DNA of 64,000 bases from Niastella sp. OAS944. GTDB taxonomy: Bacteria > Bacteroidota > Bacteroidia > Chitinophagales > Chitinophagaceae. The stretch covers positions 62,001 through 126,000 of the forward strand of contig JANUBW010000011.1 of NCBI GenBank assembly GCA_024809215.1. Reading direction: 5' to 3'. The notes under the pieces are model-generated. The model saw nothing but the letters and a program-made list of their open reading frames with translations, did not search any database and was not told the origin of the DNA. Within the stretch, counting starts at the first letter, position 1. Each line of letters opens with the position of its first letter. Shown piece after piece: positions 37,380 through 45,947 of this stretch. Position numbers and translations under genes: made by a program.

Positions 37380-40300
37380 TTAAAAATTAATATCAATACC
37401 CAGGGTCACGGTCCTTCCGATGGGGAAACCACCACGCTGATACCCATCTATCAATGGCGAAGAATAGGCGCCCGATGTAGTTCTGGCTTCGGGATTAATA
37501 CCACGGTAGTTCTTCGACATAATATAAAACAGGTTCTCACCGGCCGCATACATCCTGATACCATTCAACCGCATACGTTTTACCTGTTTGGCCGGCAAAG
37601 AAAAACCTAACATACAACTGCGAAGGGCGGCATAGGATCCATTTTCAATTACGTAATCGGTCAGCATCCAGTCGCTGCCGCTGGAAGCGTACGGCGTTTT
37701 ACCATCGCCGGGGTTGGCGGCACTTATCCAGCGGCCGGGTGTATTGTAATTTCTATTATACCATTTCGATTCGTTGTAATAAGCATCGCCATTGAAAATG
37801 CTGGCGCCCTGTACACCCTGGATCACAAAAGTGAGATCGAACGATTTGTATTTAACGGTATTGGTTACCCCCCAGGTAAAATCAGGGAAGGGTTTGCCAA
37901 GTATCGTACGGTCGGCTTCATCAATGACCTTATCGCCGGTTACATCAACAAACTTCAACCCGCCGGCTACAAAGTATTTCGACATGGCGCTTGTATAACC
38001 GGCCGCTTTTGCATCGGCAATTTCCTGATCGCTTGTCCAAACGCCATCGGTTTTATAACCAAAGAACTGTACTGAAGGACTGCCTACAATAGAAGCATAT
38101 ATTTCATTGCGTTCGCCATAATTATATTGGTACGGCTCGCCACCCATTTGTAATAATTTATTGCGGTTACCCGAAATGTTAAGATTGGTTGACCATTGCC
38201 AGTTCTTTTTACGCACGTTCACTGACGACAATTCCAACTCTAAACCCTGGTTACGCACTTTGCCAATGTTATTCCAGTATTGGTTTGAACCGGAGAAGCT
38301 CATGGTTGCCTGTTTGTACAATAACCTGTCAGTAACCCCATTGTAGTACTCGATGCTTGCAGTAAAACGATCGCCAAACAAACCAATATCAATACCTGCA
38401 TCATATTGAAAGGTACGTTCCCAGGTAAGCACATTGGGCAACACGTCATTGTTAGCCGCCAGTCCGCTACCCAGCGTTCCGGTTCCAGCGCCAAAAGCGT
38501 AATTAGCGATATTCAACAGTTCGAGGTACGAGAAGGGTTCTATCTTATTATTACCGGTAGCACCATAACTGCTGCGCACCTTCAAATTACTCAACCAGCG
38601 AACATCTTCCATAAACGGCTCGCTGCTGATGCGCCAACCGGCAGATACCGCGGGGAACCAACCATATTTTTGTCCTTCTGGAAAATAACCGCTGCCATCG
38701 GTACGCAGGCTGGCGGCAAAAAGATACTTGCCTTCATAATCATAGGTGAGCCTGCCCAGGTACGACAACAAACCTATGGGGGTTTTCTTTGTATACGTAC
38801 CTGAAAGATCAATAGACGATGCCTGGTTTAGGGTTTGAATATCGTCGCTGGGCAGGTTCATACCTGTTATCTGACTTTCATTAATGCTGGTCTTTTGTGC
38901 AGTGAAACCCATTAAGGCAGAAATATTATGTTTGCCTTTTATACTGGTGTTATAGTTCAGCGTATTCTCCCACAACAGGTCGATAAACTTTTTAGAATAG
39001 TTTACGCCTCTGTTCACATCGCCATCGGCTTTGGCATTCTTCTTCGAAAAACTATTTGATTCTATATAATTAAAGTAAGCGCTCCCCTGTGTTTTTAGTG
39101 TTAATCCTTTATACAGGTCAATTGTGATATCGGCGCCGGTCAATGCCCGATAGTTATCGGTAAAACTGCTTTGACGCTCGGCTATCGATTTTGGTGTATT
39201 GTTACTGCTGCTGAATGGGATCACTTTTCCATCGGTAACACTGGCATCGGTAGCACTGTTATAATAAGTGCCATCGGGCATATAGCCCTGGTAAACGAGA
39301 TTGCTGAAATGCCCGGCCTGTGCCCAGTCGCCCGGTTGCAGGTTGGCCCATTGCGGATTTTGTTTTACAAAAGCGGCAGTGGCGGCAGTATGTTTAACGG
39401 GTAAACCTGAATAAAAGCGATAGTAATCGGTAAAGTTCACTGCTGGTGATTCAGAACGGGAATACGATGGATTGAAATTAACGCCAAACTTTACTTTAGG
39501 GCTAAGCGCACCATCTATTTTGGCTTTGAAGTTCATTCTATCTAACCCGCTATGGCCCATAATACCTTCATCGCTTTGATAGTTACCCGATACATAATAT
39601 CGAAGGTCTTTACCACCCGAAACGCCCATTTGCACATTGTAGATAGATGCGTTTTGCAAAGCTTCTTCCTGCCAGTTGGTACCATCGCCATTACGCAATA
39701 CCTGTTCAACCAGGTAACGCGCTTTTTCCTGTGGTGTAGTGAGGTTTTGATTGGCAGCCGTTACTGTTGGGTCTTTTGCGCGCATTGCCGCCTCTTCATA
39801 CATTTTCGTGGTGTACTCGCCGGTACTCATAATAGGGTGCAGCTTGTACGGCGCTTTTTGACCGTAGTACGCTTTTACCGCATATTTGGGTTTGTTGGTT
39901 TTACCGCTTTTGGTGGTAATGATGATAACGCCATTGGCGCCACGCGAACCGTAGATGGCCGAAGAGGCAGCATCTTTCAGTACTTCTACCGACTCCACAT
40001 CAAATGCATTTACCATCGATAAACCATCGGGCACCGGGTGACCATCAACCACCACCAGCGGATCGGCGCTGGCGCTGATGGAACTTAACCCACGTACCCG
40101 TATTCGTGGGTTCGATGCCACTTCAGAGCTGGTGTTCTGCATCGTTACCCCCGCAATTTTACCAATGAGGGTTTTATCTAAACTGGATGTTGGAATTTCA
40201 TCGAGGTTCTCATTCTTTACTTTCGAAACGGCACCCGTTAAATGCGACTTGCGTTGCTGGCCATAACCAATTACAACAATATCGTCGAGCACTGCTGCCT

Positions 40301-40595
40301 GTACTTCCAGCTGAACGGTAATGCTGGTTCTTCCATTCAGTTCAATGATCTGCGATTTATAGTTTACCGCGCTGATCATCAATTTGGCTTTAGCGCTGTT
40401 GACTTTAATTGTGAAGTTTCCTTTTTCATCGGAACTGACGCCTGTGGCGTTTTTGGCGCCTACCACCGTTACCGATGCGGCCGCCAACGGCGCTCCCGAT
40501 TTGGCATCTGTAATTTTGCCCTCAATGGTCTTCTGCGCCAGCGCTACCACGCTTAGGAGCAGACACACGATGAGGCTTCCCAAATTTTTTTTCAT
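37380..40595 (-). CDS. SusC/RagA-family transporter of the alginate locus
   Basis: The 1071-residue protein has a signal peptide (to VALAQ, residue 21), a carboxypeptidase-regulatory-like domain (about 22-98, IEGKITDAKSGAPLAAASV), the SusC linker VVIGYGQQRKSHLTGAV, plug domain with RGLSSISASADPLVVVDG and SAIYGSRGANGVIIITT, and a barrel ending GRTVTLGIDINF. It is the first gene of the alginate operon and would take up alginate oligomers with its SusD. Its promoter (40818-40848) and a leader of about 215 nt are visible upstream. Confidence 0.93.
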   Translation of the reverse strand: MKKNLGSLIVCLLLSVVALAQKTIEGKITDAKSGAPLAAASVTVVGAKNATGVSSDEKGNFTIKVNSAKAKLMISAVNYKSQIIELNGRTSITVQLEVQAAVLDDIVVIGYGQQRKSHLTGAVSKVKNENLDEIPTSSLDKTLIGKIAGVTMQNTSSEVASNPRIRVRGLSSISASADPLVVVDGHPVPDGLSMVNAFDVESVEVLKDAASSAIYGSRGANGVIIITTKSGKTNKPKYAVKAYYGQKAPYKLHPIMSTGEYTTKMYEEAAMRAKDPTVTAANQNLTTPQEKARYLVEQVLRNGDGTNWQEEALQNASIYNVQMGVSGGKDLRYYVSGNYQSDEGIMGHSGLDRMNFKAKIDGALSPKVKFGVNFNPSYSRSESPAVNFTDYYRFYSGLPVKHTAATAAFVKQNPQWANLQPGDWAQAGHFSNLVYQGYMPDGTYYNSATDASVTDGKVIPFSSSNNTPKSIAERQSSFTDNYRALTGADITIDLYKGLTLKTQGSAYFNYIESNSFSKKNAKADGDVNRGVNYSKKFIDLLWENTLNYNTSIKGKHNISALMGFTAQKTSINESQITGMNLPSDDIQTLNQASSIDLSGTYTKKTPIGLLSYLGRLTYDYEGKYLFAASLRTDGSGYFPEGQKYGWFPAVSAGWRISSEPFMEDVRWLSNLKVRSSYGATGNNKIEPFSYLELLNIANYAFGAGTGTLGSGLAANNDVLPNVLTWERTFQYDAGIDIGLFGDRFTASIEYYNGVTDRLLYKQATMSFSGSNQYWNNIGKVRNQGLELELSSVNVRKKNWQWSTNLNISGNRNKLLQMGGEPYQYNYGERNEIYASIVGSPSVQFFGYKTDGVWTSDQEIADAKAAGYTSAMSKYFVAGGLKFVDVTGDKVIDEADRTILGKPFPDFTWGVTNTVKYKSFDLTFVIQGVQGASIFNGDAYYNESKWYNRNYNTPGRWISAANPGDGKTPYASSGSDWMLTDYVIENGSYAALRSCMLGFSLPAKQVKRMRLNGIRMYAAGENLFYIMSKNYRGINPEARTTSGAYSSPLIDGYQRGGFPIGRTVTLGIDINF

Positions 40596-40615
40596 ATAAG
40601 CAGTTTATCGTTAAA

Positions 40616-40650
40616 TCAATGGGCAATGAACAATAGGCAATTGGCAAGAA
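40616..40650. repeat. heptamer array 8 (GGGCAAT/AGGCAAT units)
   Basis: Units GGGCAAT, GAACAAT, AGGCAAT, TGGCAAG follow each other in the untranslated leader of the alginate SusC gene. Confidence 0.6.
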
Positions 40651-40706
40651 AGAAAGAGGATGGAACGTTAAAACATTGACAGTCAATTTGTTTTGCGGTT
40701 AGCCTG

Positions 40707-40722
40707 CGCCGAAGTTTCGGCG
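40707..40722. promoter_or_regulatory. hairpin in the alginate operon leader
   Basis: CGCCGAA and TTCGGCG are exact complements separated by 2 bases; the usable stem is 6 bp with a 4-nt loop. Its position in the 5' leader, about 115 nt before SusC, suggests an RNA-level element. Confidence 0.45.
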
Positions 40723-40793
40723 AATGAAAGGAAATCTTCATTGGCAATGGGTTTTGCTATCGTTATGTAATCTTTTGGTCGGGCCACCAATAA

Positions 40794-40820
40794 TTGGTTA
40801 ACCAATAATTGGTTGACCAA
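40794..40820. promoter_or_regulatory. tandem operators for the FadR/GntR regulator
   Basis: TTGGTTAACCAA (40794-40805) is a perfect palindrome; TTGGTTGACCAA (40809-40820) is a second copy 15 bp later with one asymmetric centre base. TGGT-N-ACCA is the classical form of FadR-family operators. They cover the predicted transcription start and overlap the -7 element. A half-site pair TTGGT/ACCAA with wider spacing lies at 40775-40790. Confidence 0.75.
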
Positions 40821-40848
40821 AACTAAGCGATATAACTTCTAAACCAAA
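40818..40848 (-). promoter_or_regulatory. promoter of the alginate utilisation operon
   Basis: Minus strand: TTTG at 40848-40845, a 19-bp spacer, TAGTTTTG at 40825-40818. It fits the Bacteroidetes primary-sigma consensus fully. The start is expected near 40811, within the operators. Confidence 0.75.
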
Positions 40849-40984
40849 TTAATTTTAAACAGATGACAGAAAGTGGTTGTGAGAACTGCAATTAATGAAT
40901 TGATACTCAGGCAAATTATCCATGAAATAGCACTAGGATTAAAAGTTTTTAATAACCCGGAAAGCGTATGTAGAACACCTTTTT

Positions 40985-41345
40985 TTGAATTCATTATGGC
41001 CATCATGAATTCAAAATTTGAAATTTTGAATTCATTGTGGCTATAATTGTTTTCATTATAGCCATCTTTGTTTCAATTGTCGCCATCTTTGTTTCAATTA
41101 TAGCCTTCATGAATTCACTTTTTTAAATAATGAATTCATTACGCCTATCATTGTTTTCATTATAGCCATCTTTGTTTTCATTATGGCCATAATGGTTTCA
41201 ATTGTCGCCATTTTTGTTTTCATTATAGCTATAATAGTTTCAATTATCGGCATTTTTGAATTCATTATGCCTATAATGGTTTTAATTGTCGCCATCATGA
41301 ATTCAAAATTGGCCATTCCTGCATCTAAAATGGCCTTATTATTTT
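40985..41345. repeat. AT-rich minisatellite with 21-bp period
   Basis: About 14 degenerate units of the form GTTTYMATTATAGCCATHWTK follow each other, some ending in GAATTC and one interrupted near 41120. Clear adjacent units begin near 41049, 41070, 41153, 41174, 41195, 41216 and 41237. Because 21 is a multiple of 3 the frames stay open: the plus strand gives a hydrophobic I/V/M repeat, the minus strand a MAIMKTK/MATIETI heptad repeat. Confidence 0.8.
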
Positions 41346-41476
41346 CAAAGACAGCGCCAATGAAACTCATGATGCCAATAATAGAAATCATAGCATCACT
41401 CATCAAAACAGGTGCGGCTATAATTACTTCAGGCATAGTTATAAGTATTTCAAACACCATAAATAATACCTTAACC

Positions 41477-41947
41477 ATGATTAAATTCATTTCCATCCTG
41501 GCCATTTTTACTTCACTTGCCCTTACAACGAAAGCACAAACAGCTCCCAACGTCACATTTATTGACCCCGAGACTCTATCTACACCACGCGGTTATTCGC
41601 ATGCTGCGATCATTGATTTAGGCAATTGCAAAATGGTGATCATGAGCGGACAGGTGGCGCTGGACCCCAAAGGGAATTTGATTGGTGCCAATGATATTGC
41701 CAAACAAACAGAACAGGTGTTCCGCAATATTAAAAGTATTGTAGAAGCAGCCGGCGGTAAAATGGACCATCTGGTGAAGCTGTGTTATTTTACAAGAGAT
41801 GTATCGCGCATTCAGGATGTTCGTAACATTCGCGATCAGTTCATTACTACTAAAACCAAACCGGCCAGCACGCTGGTAGAGGTAAGTAAATTGTTTCGCG
41901 AAGATGTGTTGATAGAGATTGAAGCCACGGCTATTATACCGAAATAA
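41477..41947 (+). CDS. exported Rid-family (YjgF/YER057c) protein
   Basis: The start is set at ATG 41477, which opens a signal peptide MIKFISILAIFTSLALTTK ending in KAQ; upstream codons belong to the minisatellite. The 156-residue product has the Rid chorismate-mutase-like fold: SGQVALDPKGNLIGANDI, QVFRNIKSIVEAAGG, VKLCYFTRDV. The family's catalytic arginine lies in P-A-R of active RidA; here the motif is P-A-S (KPASTLVEV), so imine deaminase activity is doubtful, as in Rid subfamilies lacking that arginine. It is probably periplasmic. Convergent with nagB across a shared terminator. Confidence 0.85.
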   Translation: MIKFISILAIFTSLALTTKAQTAPNVTFIDPETLSTPRGYSHAAIIDLGNCKMVIMSGQVALDPKGNLIGANDIAKQTEQVFRNIKSIVEAAGGKMDHLVKLCYFTRDVSRIQDVRNIRDQFITTKTKPASTLVEVSKLFREDVLIEIEATAIIPK

Positions 41948-41983
41948 AAAAGGGCAGGCCCACTTAGCAACGGCCCACCCTTT
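41945..41983. terminator. terminator between Rid gene and nagB
   Basis: AAAGGG (41949-41954) pairs with CCCTTT (41978-41983) and GGCC with GGCC inside. The minus strand continues with a T-run (41950-41945), so it mainly ends the amino-sugar operon. Confidence 0.65.
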
Positions 41984-41998
41984 AGCATTTACAGAACA

Positions 41999-43918
41999 CT
42001 AATACTGCCAGCGCACAAACGCTTCCATGGCAGCATATTCGGCTAAACCTAACTGATTGTAAAGGTCGGCTGTCGCTTTATTTCTTTCTTCGGCGCGTTG
42101 CCAGAACTCGCGACTATCGCTTCCCTGGAATACCACGCCATCTTTTTGCGACTGATGTTTAAAAATACCGGCACGCTTTTTCAACACCTGGTCGGGACTT
42201 AACGGCACTGCCATTTCAATTTGATGAATGTCCCACTCGGCCCAGGCGCCTTTGTATAACCATAGCCAGCAATCTTTCATATAATCTTTTTGCTTCAGGC
42301 GCTTCATGGCTTCGAGAATAGCATCGAGGCAAACCTTATGTGTACCATGCGGGTCGGCCAGGTCACCAGCTGCATATACCTGGTGGGGCTGCACTTTCTC
42401 AATCAGGTTCATAATGATCTCGTAATCTGCTTCCCCCAATGGTTTCTTTTCAACCAGTCCGGTTTCGTAAAAAGGCATATTCAAAAAATGCGCCTGTTCG
42501 TCGGGCACGCCGGTATAACGGCAGGTATTCAACGCTTCCCCACGTCGAATGATGCCTTTTACATACCGCAGCTCATCGATGTCCTTCTCGCCTTTGGCTT
42601 TTGTTTTCAGAAACCGGGCCGCCTTTTCGTACAGGGCCGTGCTTTCTGTATTGGTGATATTGAATTGCTTATTGAAATCGAGCACAAACTGAATAAAGCG
42701 GAATGCTTCATCATCGGCCACAGCAATATTACCCGATGTTTGATACGCCACATGCACCTCATGTCCCTGATCGACCAGGCGCTGAAAGGTGCCACCCATG
42801 GAGATAATATCATCATCGGGGTGCGGACTGAACAACAGCACGCGCTTCTTATGCGGCGTTGCACGTTCGGGGCGGTTGGTATCGTCGGCATTTGGTTTAC
42901 CACCCGGCCAGCCGGTGATGGTATGCTGTAGCCAGTTAAACACATCGATATTAATATCGTAGGCCTGGCCATACAGCGCCAACAGATCACTTAACCTGTT
43001 TTCGTTATAGTCGTTATTGGTTAACTTCAAAATGGGTTTATTAACCGTTAACGCCAAATGCGTCACCGCTTTTTTTATCATCTGCTGGTGCCACATAACC
43101 GTATCGGTTAACCAGGGTGCTTTGTTACGGGTAAGTTCAAGGGCGCAGGCATCATCTATTACAAACTTTACATCGCTGTGCGCCTGTAAATAAGAAGCCG
43201 GCACCAACTCAGTCACTGCACCTTCAACAGCCTGTTGTACAATGCCGGCCTTATTTTCGCCCCAGGCCAATAGCACAATCTTCTTCGCCTTAAGAATTGT
43301 ACTAACACCCATGGTGATGGCTTTTTTGGGCACATTGGTTGTGCCACCAAATTCAGGCGCCGCATCGAGGCGGGTGCTTATATCGAGCGTGATCAATCTT
43401 GTTACAGAACTGTTGTGCGAACCGGGCTCGTTGAACCCGATATGTCCGTTACGGCCAATGCCCAGCAATTGAAAATCTATTCCGCCTGCATCTTCAATAA
43501 ACTTTTCATATTGCTCGCAATGCATTTTCATAAATTCCTGTGGCACGGTGCCATCGGGAATATGACAATCATCCTGATCGATATCGATATGAGCGAACAG
43601 GTTCTCTTTCATAAACCGCTTATAGCTTTGCCAGGCTATGGGTTGAATGGGAAAATATTCATCGAGGTTAAAAGCGATCACATTGTGAAAGCTGAGGTCG
43701 CCTTCACGATGCAGCCTAACCAATTCTTTATATACTTTTTTTGGGGTAGAACCGGTAGCCAAACCCAATACGGCGCGTTGGCCCTTTGCCTGTTTATCTT
43801 TTATCAGTGCGGCTATTTCATGCGCCACCTGTACAGATGCTTCGGCAGCGGTGGCATATTGTTGTACGTGGATCTTTTCGAAACTTACTGTTCGTTTATT
43901 GTTTAATACGGTTATCAT
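41999..43918 (-). CDS. nagB: glucosamine-6-phosphate deaminase fused to a PIG-L deacetylase domain
   Basis: The 639-residue two-domain protein. Residues about 20-270 form NagB: phosphate loop ATGSTPKK (54-61), catalytic NLDEY (D86 region) and GRNGHIGFNEPGS with H159 and E164. Residues about 355-600 form a LmbE/PIG-L zinc deacetylase with HPDDD (366-370) and the later DPHGTH motif. NagB turns glucosamine-6-phosphate into fructose-6-phosphate and ammonia; PIG-L enzymes remove acetyl groups from GlcNAc conjugates. This fusion is common in Bacteroidota. A 199-bp gap with heptamer repeats separates it from the DUF4434 gene, so it may be transcribed partly on its own. Confidence 0.92.
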   Translation of the reverse strand: MITVLNNKRTVSFEKIHVQQYATAAEASVQVAHEIAALIKDKQAKGQRAVLGLATGSTPKKVYKELVRLHREGDLSFHNVIAFNLDEYFPIQPIAWQSYKRFMKENLFAHIDIDQDDCHIPDGTVPQEFMKMHCEQYEKFIEDAGGIDFQLLGIGRNGHIGFNEPGSHNSSVTRLITLDISTRLDAAPEFGGTTNVPKKAITMGVSTILKAKKIVLLAWGENKAGIVQQAVEGAVTELVPASYLQAHSDVKFVIDDACALELTRNKAPWLTDTVMWHQQMIKKAVTHLALTVNKPILKLTNNDYNENRLSDLLALYGQAYDINIDVFNWLQHTITGWPGGKPNADDTNRPERATPHKKRVLLFSPHPDDDIISMGGTFQRLVDQGHEVHVAYQTSGNIAVADDEAFRFIQFVLDFNKQFNITNTESTALYEKAARFLKTKAKGEKDIDELRYVKGIIRRGEALNTCRYTGVPDEQAHFLNMPFYETGLVEKKPLGEADYEIIMNLIEKVQPHQVYAAGDLADPHGTHKVCLDAILEAMKRLKQKDYMKDCWLWLYKGAWAEWDIHQIEMAVPLSPDQVLKKRAGIFKHQSQKDGVVFQGSDSREFWQRAEERNKATADLYNQLGLAEYAAMEAFVRWQY

Positions 43919-43933
43919 AGATGTAATACTTTA

Positions 43934-44105
43934 TCGTGAAACGGCAAACGTGAAACGTGAAATAGTTGCCGGGCTTTGAGACTCGCTTCTTCGGCAATCG
44001 TGAATCGGCAATCGGCAATCGGCAATAGAGACTCATAACTATTTTCATTTTCGCTTCAATTCAGACTTCCTACTTCTTACTTTCCACTTCTTACTTCCTT
44101 CTTAA
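43934..44105. repeat. heptamer island 9 (composite of three unit types)
   Basis: CGTGAAA units at 43934-43964, CGGCAAT/CGTGAAT units at 43991-44026 and an ACTTCCT/ACTTCTT array at 44064-44105. GAGACTCGCT, a variant of the RGRCTCGCG core, is at 43978-43987. The array touches the region just after the DUF4434 stop. Confidence 0.7.
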
Positions 44106-44117
44106 TTCCCTATACAA

Positions 44118-45050
44118 TCAGATATTACTTATATACTCTCTATATCTATTATACAAATGCCCCGCCTGCAAATAGGAAGACTGCGGGCTCATGAAATGTG
44201 AGAATTCAAACGTGATGGCTTTATCGTATCCGGCCCGGCGGGCGGCTTCGAGCTTCAGGCGTAGCTTTTCAAATTTGATAGGCAGAAACTTTATGGGCAT
44301 ATCGCGGTCGAACGATTCGGCGTTTGTCCAGCACTGTAAACCAAATTGATCGGCCATCTTTTTATTGATGGCGAAGAAATCGTCGAGCTCATGATAATCG
44401 ATATGTCCGTCCTGGAAGGCCACTGCATCAACGGCGCCTTTTACACCAGCAAAGATCTCGCTCCACTCCTGCTCATGTTCTTTTAATGAAACCGCATCTT
44501 CTTTGGTGAGTGTACCCGAAGCGGCCATTACGGCTTTCTTACCATCTATCCAGGGCGAAATAAGGGTGGGCAAATTGCCACTCACCTCTTTACATTGCAT
44601 ACCCAGCGTTTTAAATGCCTCGGTAGCGCCTTTTGTTTTACGGCTGATCTCCATGCTCAGGTACCAGCCTTTAAAACTTCTATGATGACCGTATTGGTTC
44701 CATACTTCATCTATCACAAAGCGGTTGCTGTCTATTTCATGTTGCATATTACCGGTATCCCAGTACTTACCACTGTCGTACAAACCAAAGTAGAAGTTCA
44801 TACCCAGTTCATCGGCCAGTTGTAAAAACATATCAACCAGGTCAACGGGCGGGGTATAACACCCATGTTCTTTTATTAAATATGCAGAAGGATAAGTGAT
44901 GAACCGGCGATAGCCGCTGCGGATAAGAATTACTGTATCTATGCCAATGGCTTTCATATACTCAAAATCGCGCCGCCATTCCTCTACACCCCAGTTCTGA
45001 TGGGGAATATCGTGACTGATCTCATCCAAAAAAGTACCTGTGATCTTCAT
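44118..45050 (-). CDS. DUF4434-type TIM-barrel protein
   Basis: The 310-residue protein begins MKITGTFLDEIS and shows a barrel-like series: WRRDFEYMKAIGIDTVILIRSG, ADELGMNFYFGLYDSG, FKGWYLSMEIS, VDAVAFQDG. This order, with an acidic residue after strand 4 (SMEIS) and QDG after strand 6, resembles glycoside-hydrolase-like barrels of the DUF4434 family found in Bacteroidota glycan loci. No signal peptide is seen, so it may be cytoplasmic. Activity is not established; E in SMEIS is a candidate acid. It follows the esterase gene by 9 bp. Confidence 0.82.
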   Translation of the reverse strand: MKITGTFLDEISHDIPHQNWGVEEWRRDFEYMKAIGIDTVILIRSGYRRFITYPSAYLIKEHGCYTPPVDLVDMFLQLADELGMNFYFGLYDSGKYWDTGNMQHEIDSNRFVIDEVWNQYGHHRSFKGWYLSMEISRKTKGATEAFKTLGMQCKEVSGNLPTLISPWIDGKKAVMAASGTLTKEDAVSLKEHEQEWSEIFAGVKGAVDAVAFQDGHIDYHELDDFFAINKKMADQFGLQCWTNAESFDRDMPIKFLPIKFEKLRLKLEAARRAGYDKAITFEFSHFMSPQSSYLQAGHLYNRYREYISNI

Positions 45051-45059
45051 AATACGCTT

Positions 45060-45947
45060 TTATTTTATCAGGTTCTGATCGTCTTTTTTTACCAGCACAT
45101 GGACCGGCTTTAGCTTTTGCTTTATGGCTTGCTGCATAAACGCATCCATTTCTTTAAACCGGCGAAACATATAATTGCTTACTTCGTGGCCGCCGCCTTC
45201 ATAAGAGTACAATACCACCGGCCATTTTCTTTTAAGCATTTCATCGTATAAGGTACGGGCGCCAAACATGATCATCCAACCCTGGTCAACGGCTTTGCAA
45301 AAGCGGTGGGCCGAAGTGGCATAGGGCACCAGTTGATCGTTTGTACCATGCATCATAAACACCGGTAAAGGCGCGTGATCGTACACTGTATTTATATCGA
45401 GCACAGCGCCGGCAAATGAGAGCACACCGGCATAACGAAATGTTTTGTACATGTTGTAGGTAGTATCGTTTTTACGGGTGAATGGATTGAACACCAGGTT
45501 CAGCACCGCCTCGGCGCCTGCACTGCTGCCCGCTAAAAATATCTTTGAGGTATCTACCTGCAGTTCGCCGGCATGGTTCACTAAATAAGTGGTAGCGTCT
45601 CTCCCATCTTCCACAGCCTGCTGAATGGCTTTTAATTTTTCGGGTAGAACCATATCGCAACCAAAGCTTTTGCCTTTCAGGTATAACCGGTATTTGATCA
45701 CAAATACGGAATAACCCAATTTGGTCAATCCATCGGCCATTGGTTTTTGATTTACCGGATCACCACCTGTAAAGGCGCCGCCATGAATAAACAGTACCGA
45801 CATTCCATTTGAGGTGGTGGTTGGCTTATACCAATCGAACCACAGGGTGCTGGTATCTTTTACGGCGTAGGTTATTCGTGTAGGCTGGGCATGCATTACT
45901 ATAGGCCGGCAAAATAGAAAAGCAATTATTGTAATTATTACCCTCAT
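45060..45947 (-). CDS. secreted alpha/beta hydrolase (carbohydrate-esterase-like)
   Basis: The 295-residue protein has a signal peptide ending VMHAQP. HGGAF near residue 55 forms the oxyanion hole and GSSAGA the nucleophile elbow; HGTNDQLVP and EGGGHEV give likely acid and histidine. It belongs to the same broad fold group as the alginate-locus hydrolase at 27444 but differs in detail. It could remove acetyl groups from an N-/O-acetylated glycan. Its ATG overlaps the stop of the SGNH gene upstream (TAATG), implying translational coupling. Confidence 0.85.
   Translation of the reverse strand: MRVIITIIAFLFCRPIVMHAQPTRITYAVKDTSTLWFDWYKPTTTSNGMSVLFIHGGAFTGGDPVNQKPMADGLTKLGYSVFVIKYRLYLKGKSFGCDMVLPEKLKAIQQAVEDGRDATTYLVNHAGELQVDTSKIFLAGSSAGAEAVLNLVFNPFTRKNDTTYNMYKTFRYAGVLSFAGAVLDINTVYDHAPLPVFMMHGTNDQLVPYATSAHRFCKAVDQGWMIMFGARTLYDEMLKRKWPVVLYSYEGGGHEVSNYMFRRFKEMDAFMQQAIKQKLKPVHVLVKKDDQNLIK

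Larger units (their letters stand above)
40596..41476. other. 881-bp non-coding region between alginate SusC and the Rid gene
   Basis: From left to right it holds: a heptamer array (40616-40650), a leader hairpin (40707-40722), the promoter and operators of the alginate operon (40794-40848), AT-rich sequence, a 21-bp-period minisatellite (40985-41345) and the presumed upstream region of the Rid gene. ORFs over the minisatellite on both strands are treated as repeat artefacts. Confidence 0.7.

Noticed and set aside
37355-37396. N-terminal extension of the alginate SusD frame
   Set aside because: It overlaps the SusC stop and hides the lipoprotein signal; the start at 37354 fits much better.
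40985-41345. Possible CRISPR array
   Set aside because: Units are directly adjacent and degenerate with no unique spacers, and there are no cas genes.
41183-41476. N-terminal 98-codon extension of the Rid ORF
   Set aside because: These codons are minisatellite and AT-rich spacer; the ATG at 41477 opens a proper signal peptide and the family fold starts after it.
41107-41556. Minus-strand 149-codon ORF with MAIMKTK repeats
   Set aside because: It lies over the 21-bp minisatellite and runs antisense into the signal peptide of the Rid gene; openness follows from a period divisible by three. Kept only as a finding, not as a gene.
42290-43906. Plus-strand ORFs opposite nagB
   Set aside because: Shadows of the NagB-PIG-L gene, whose motifs are intact.
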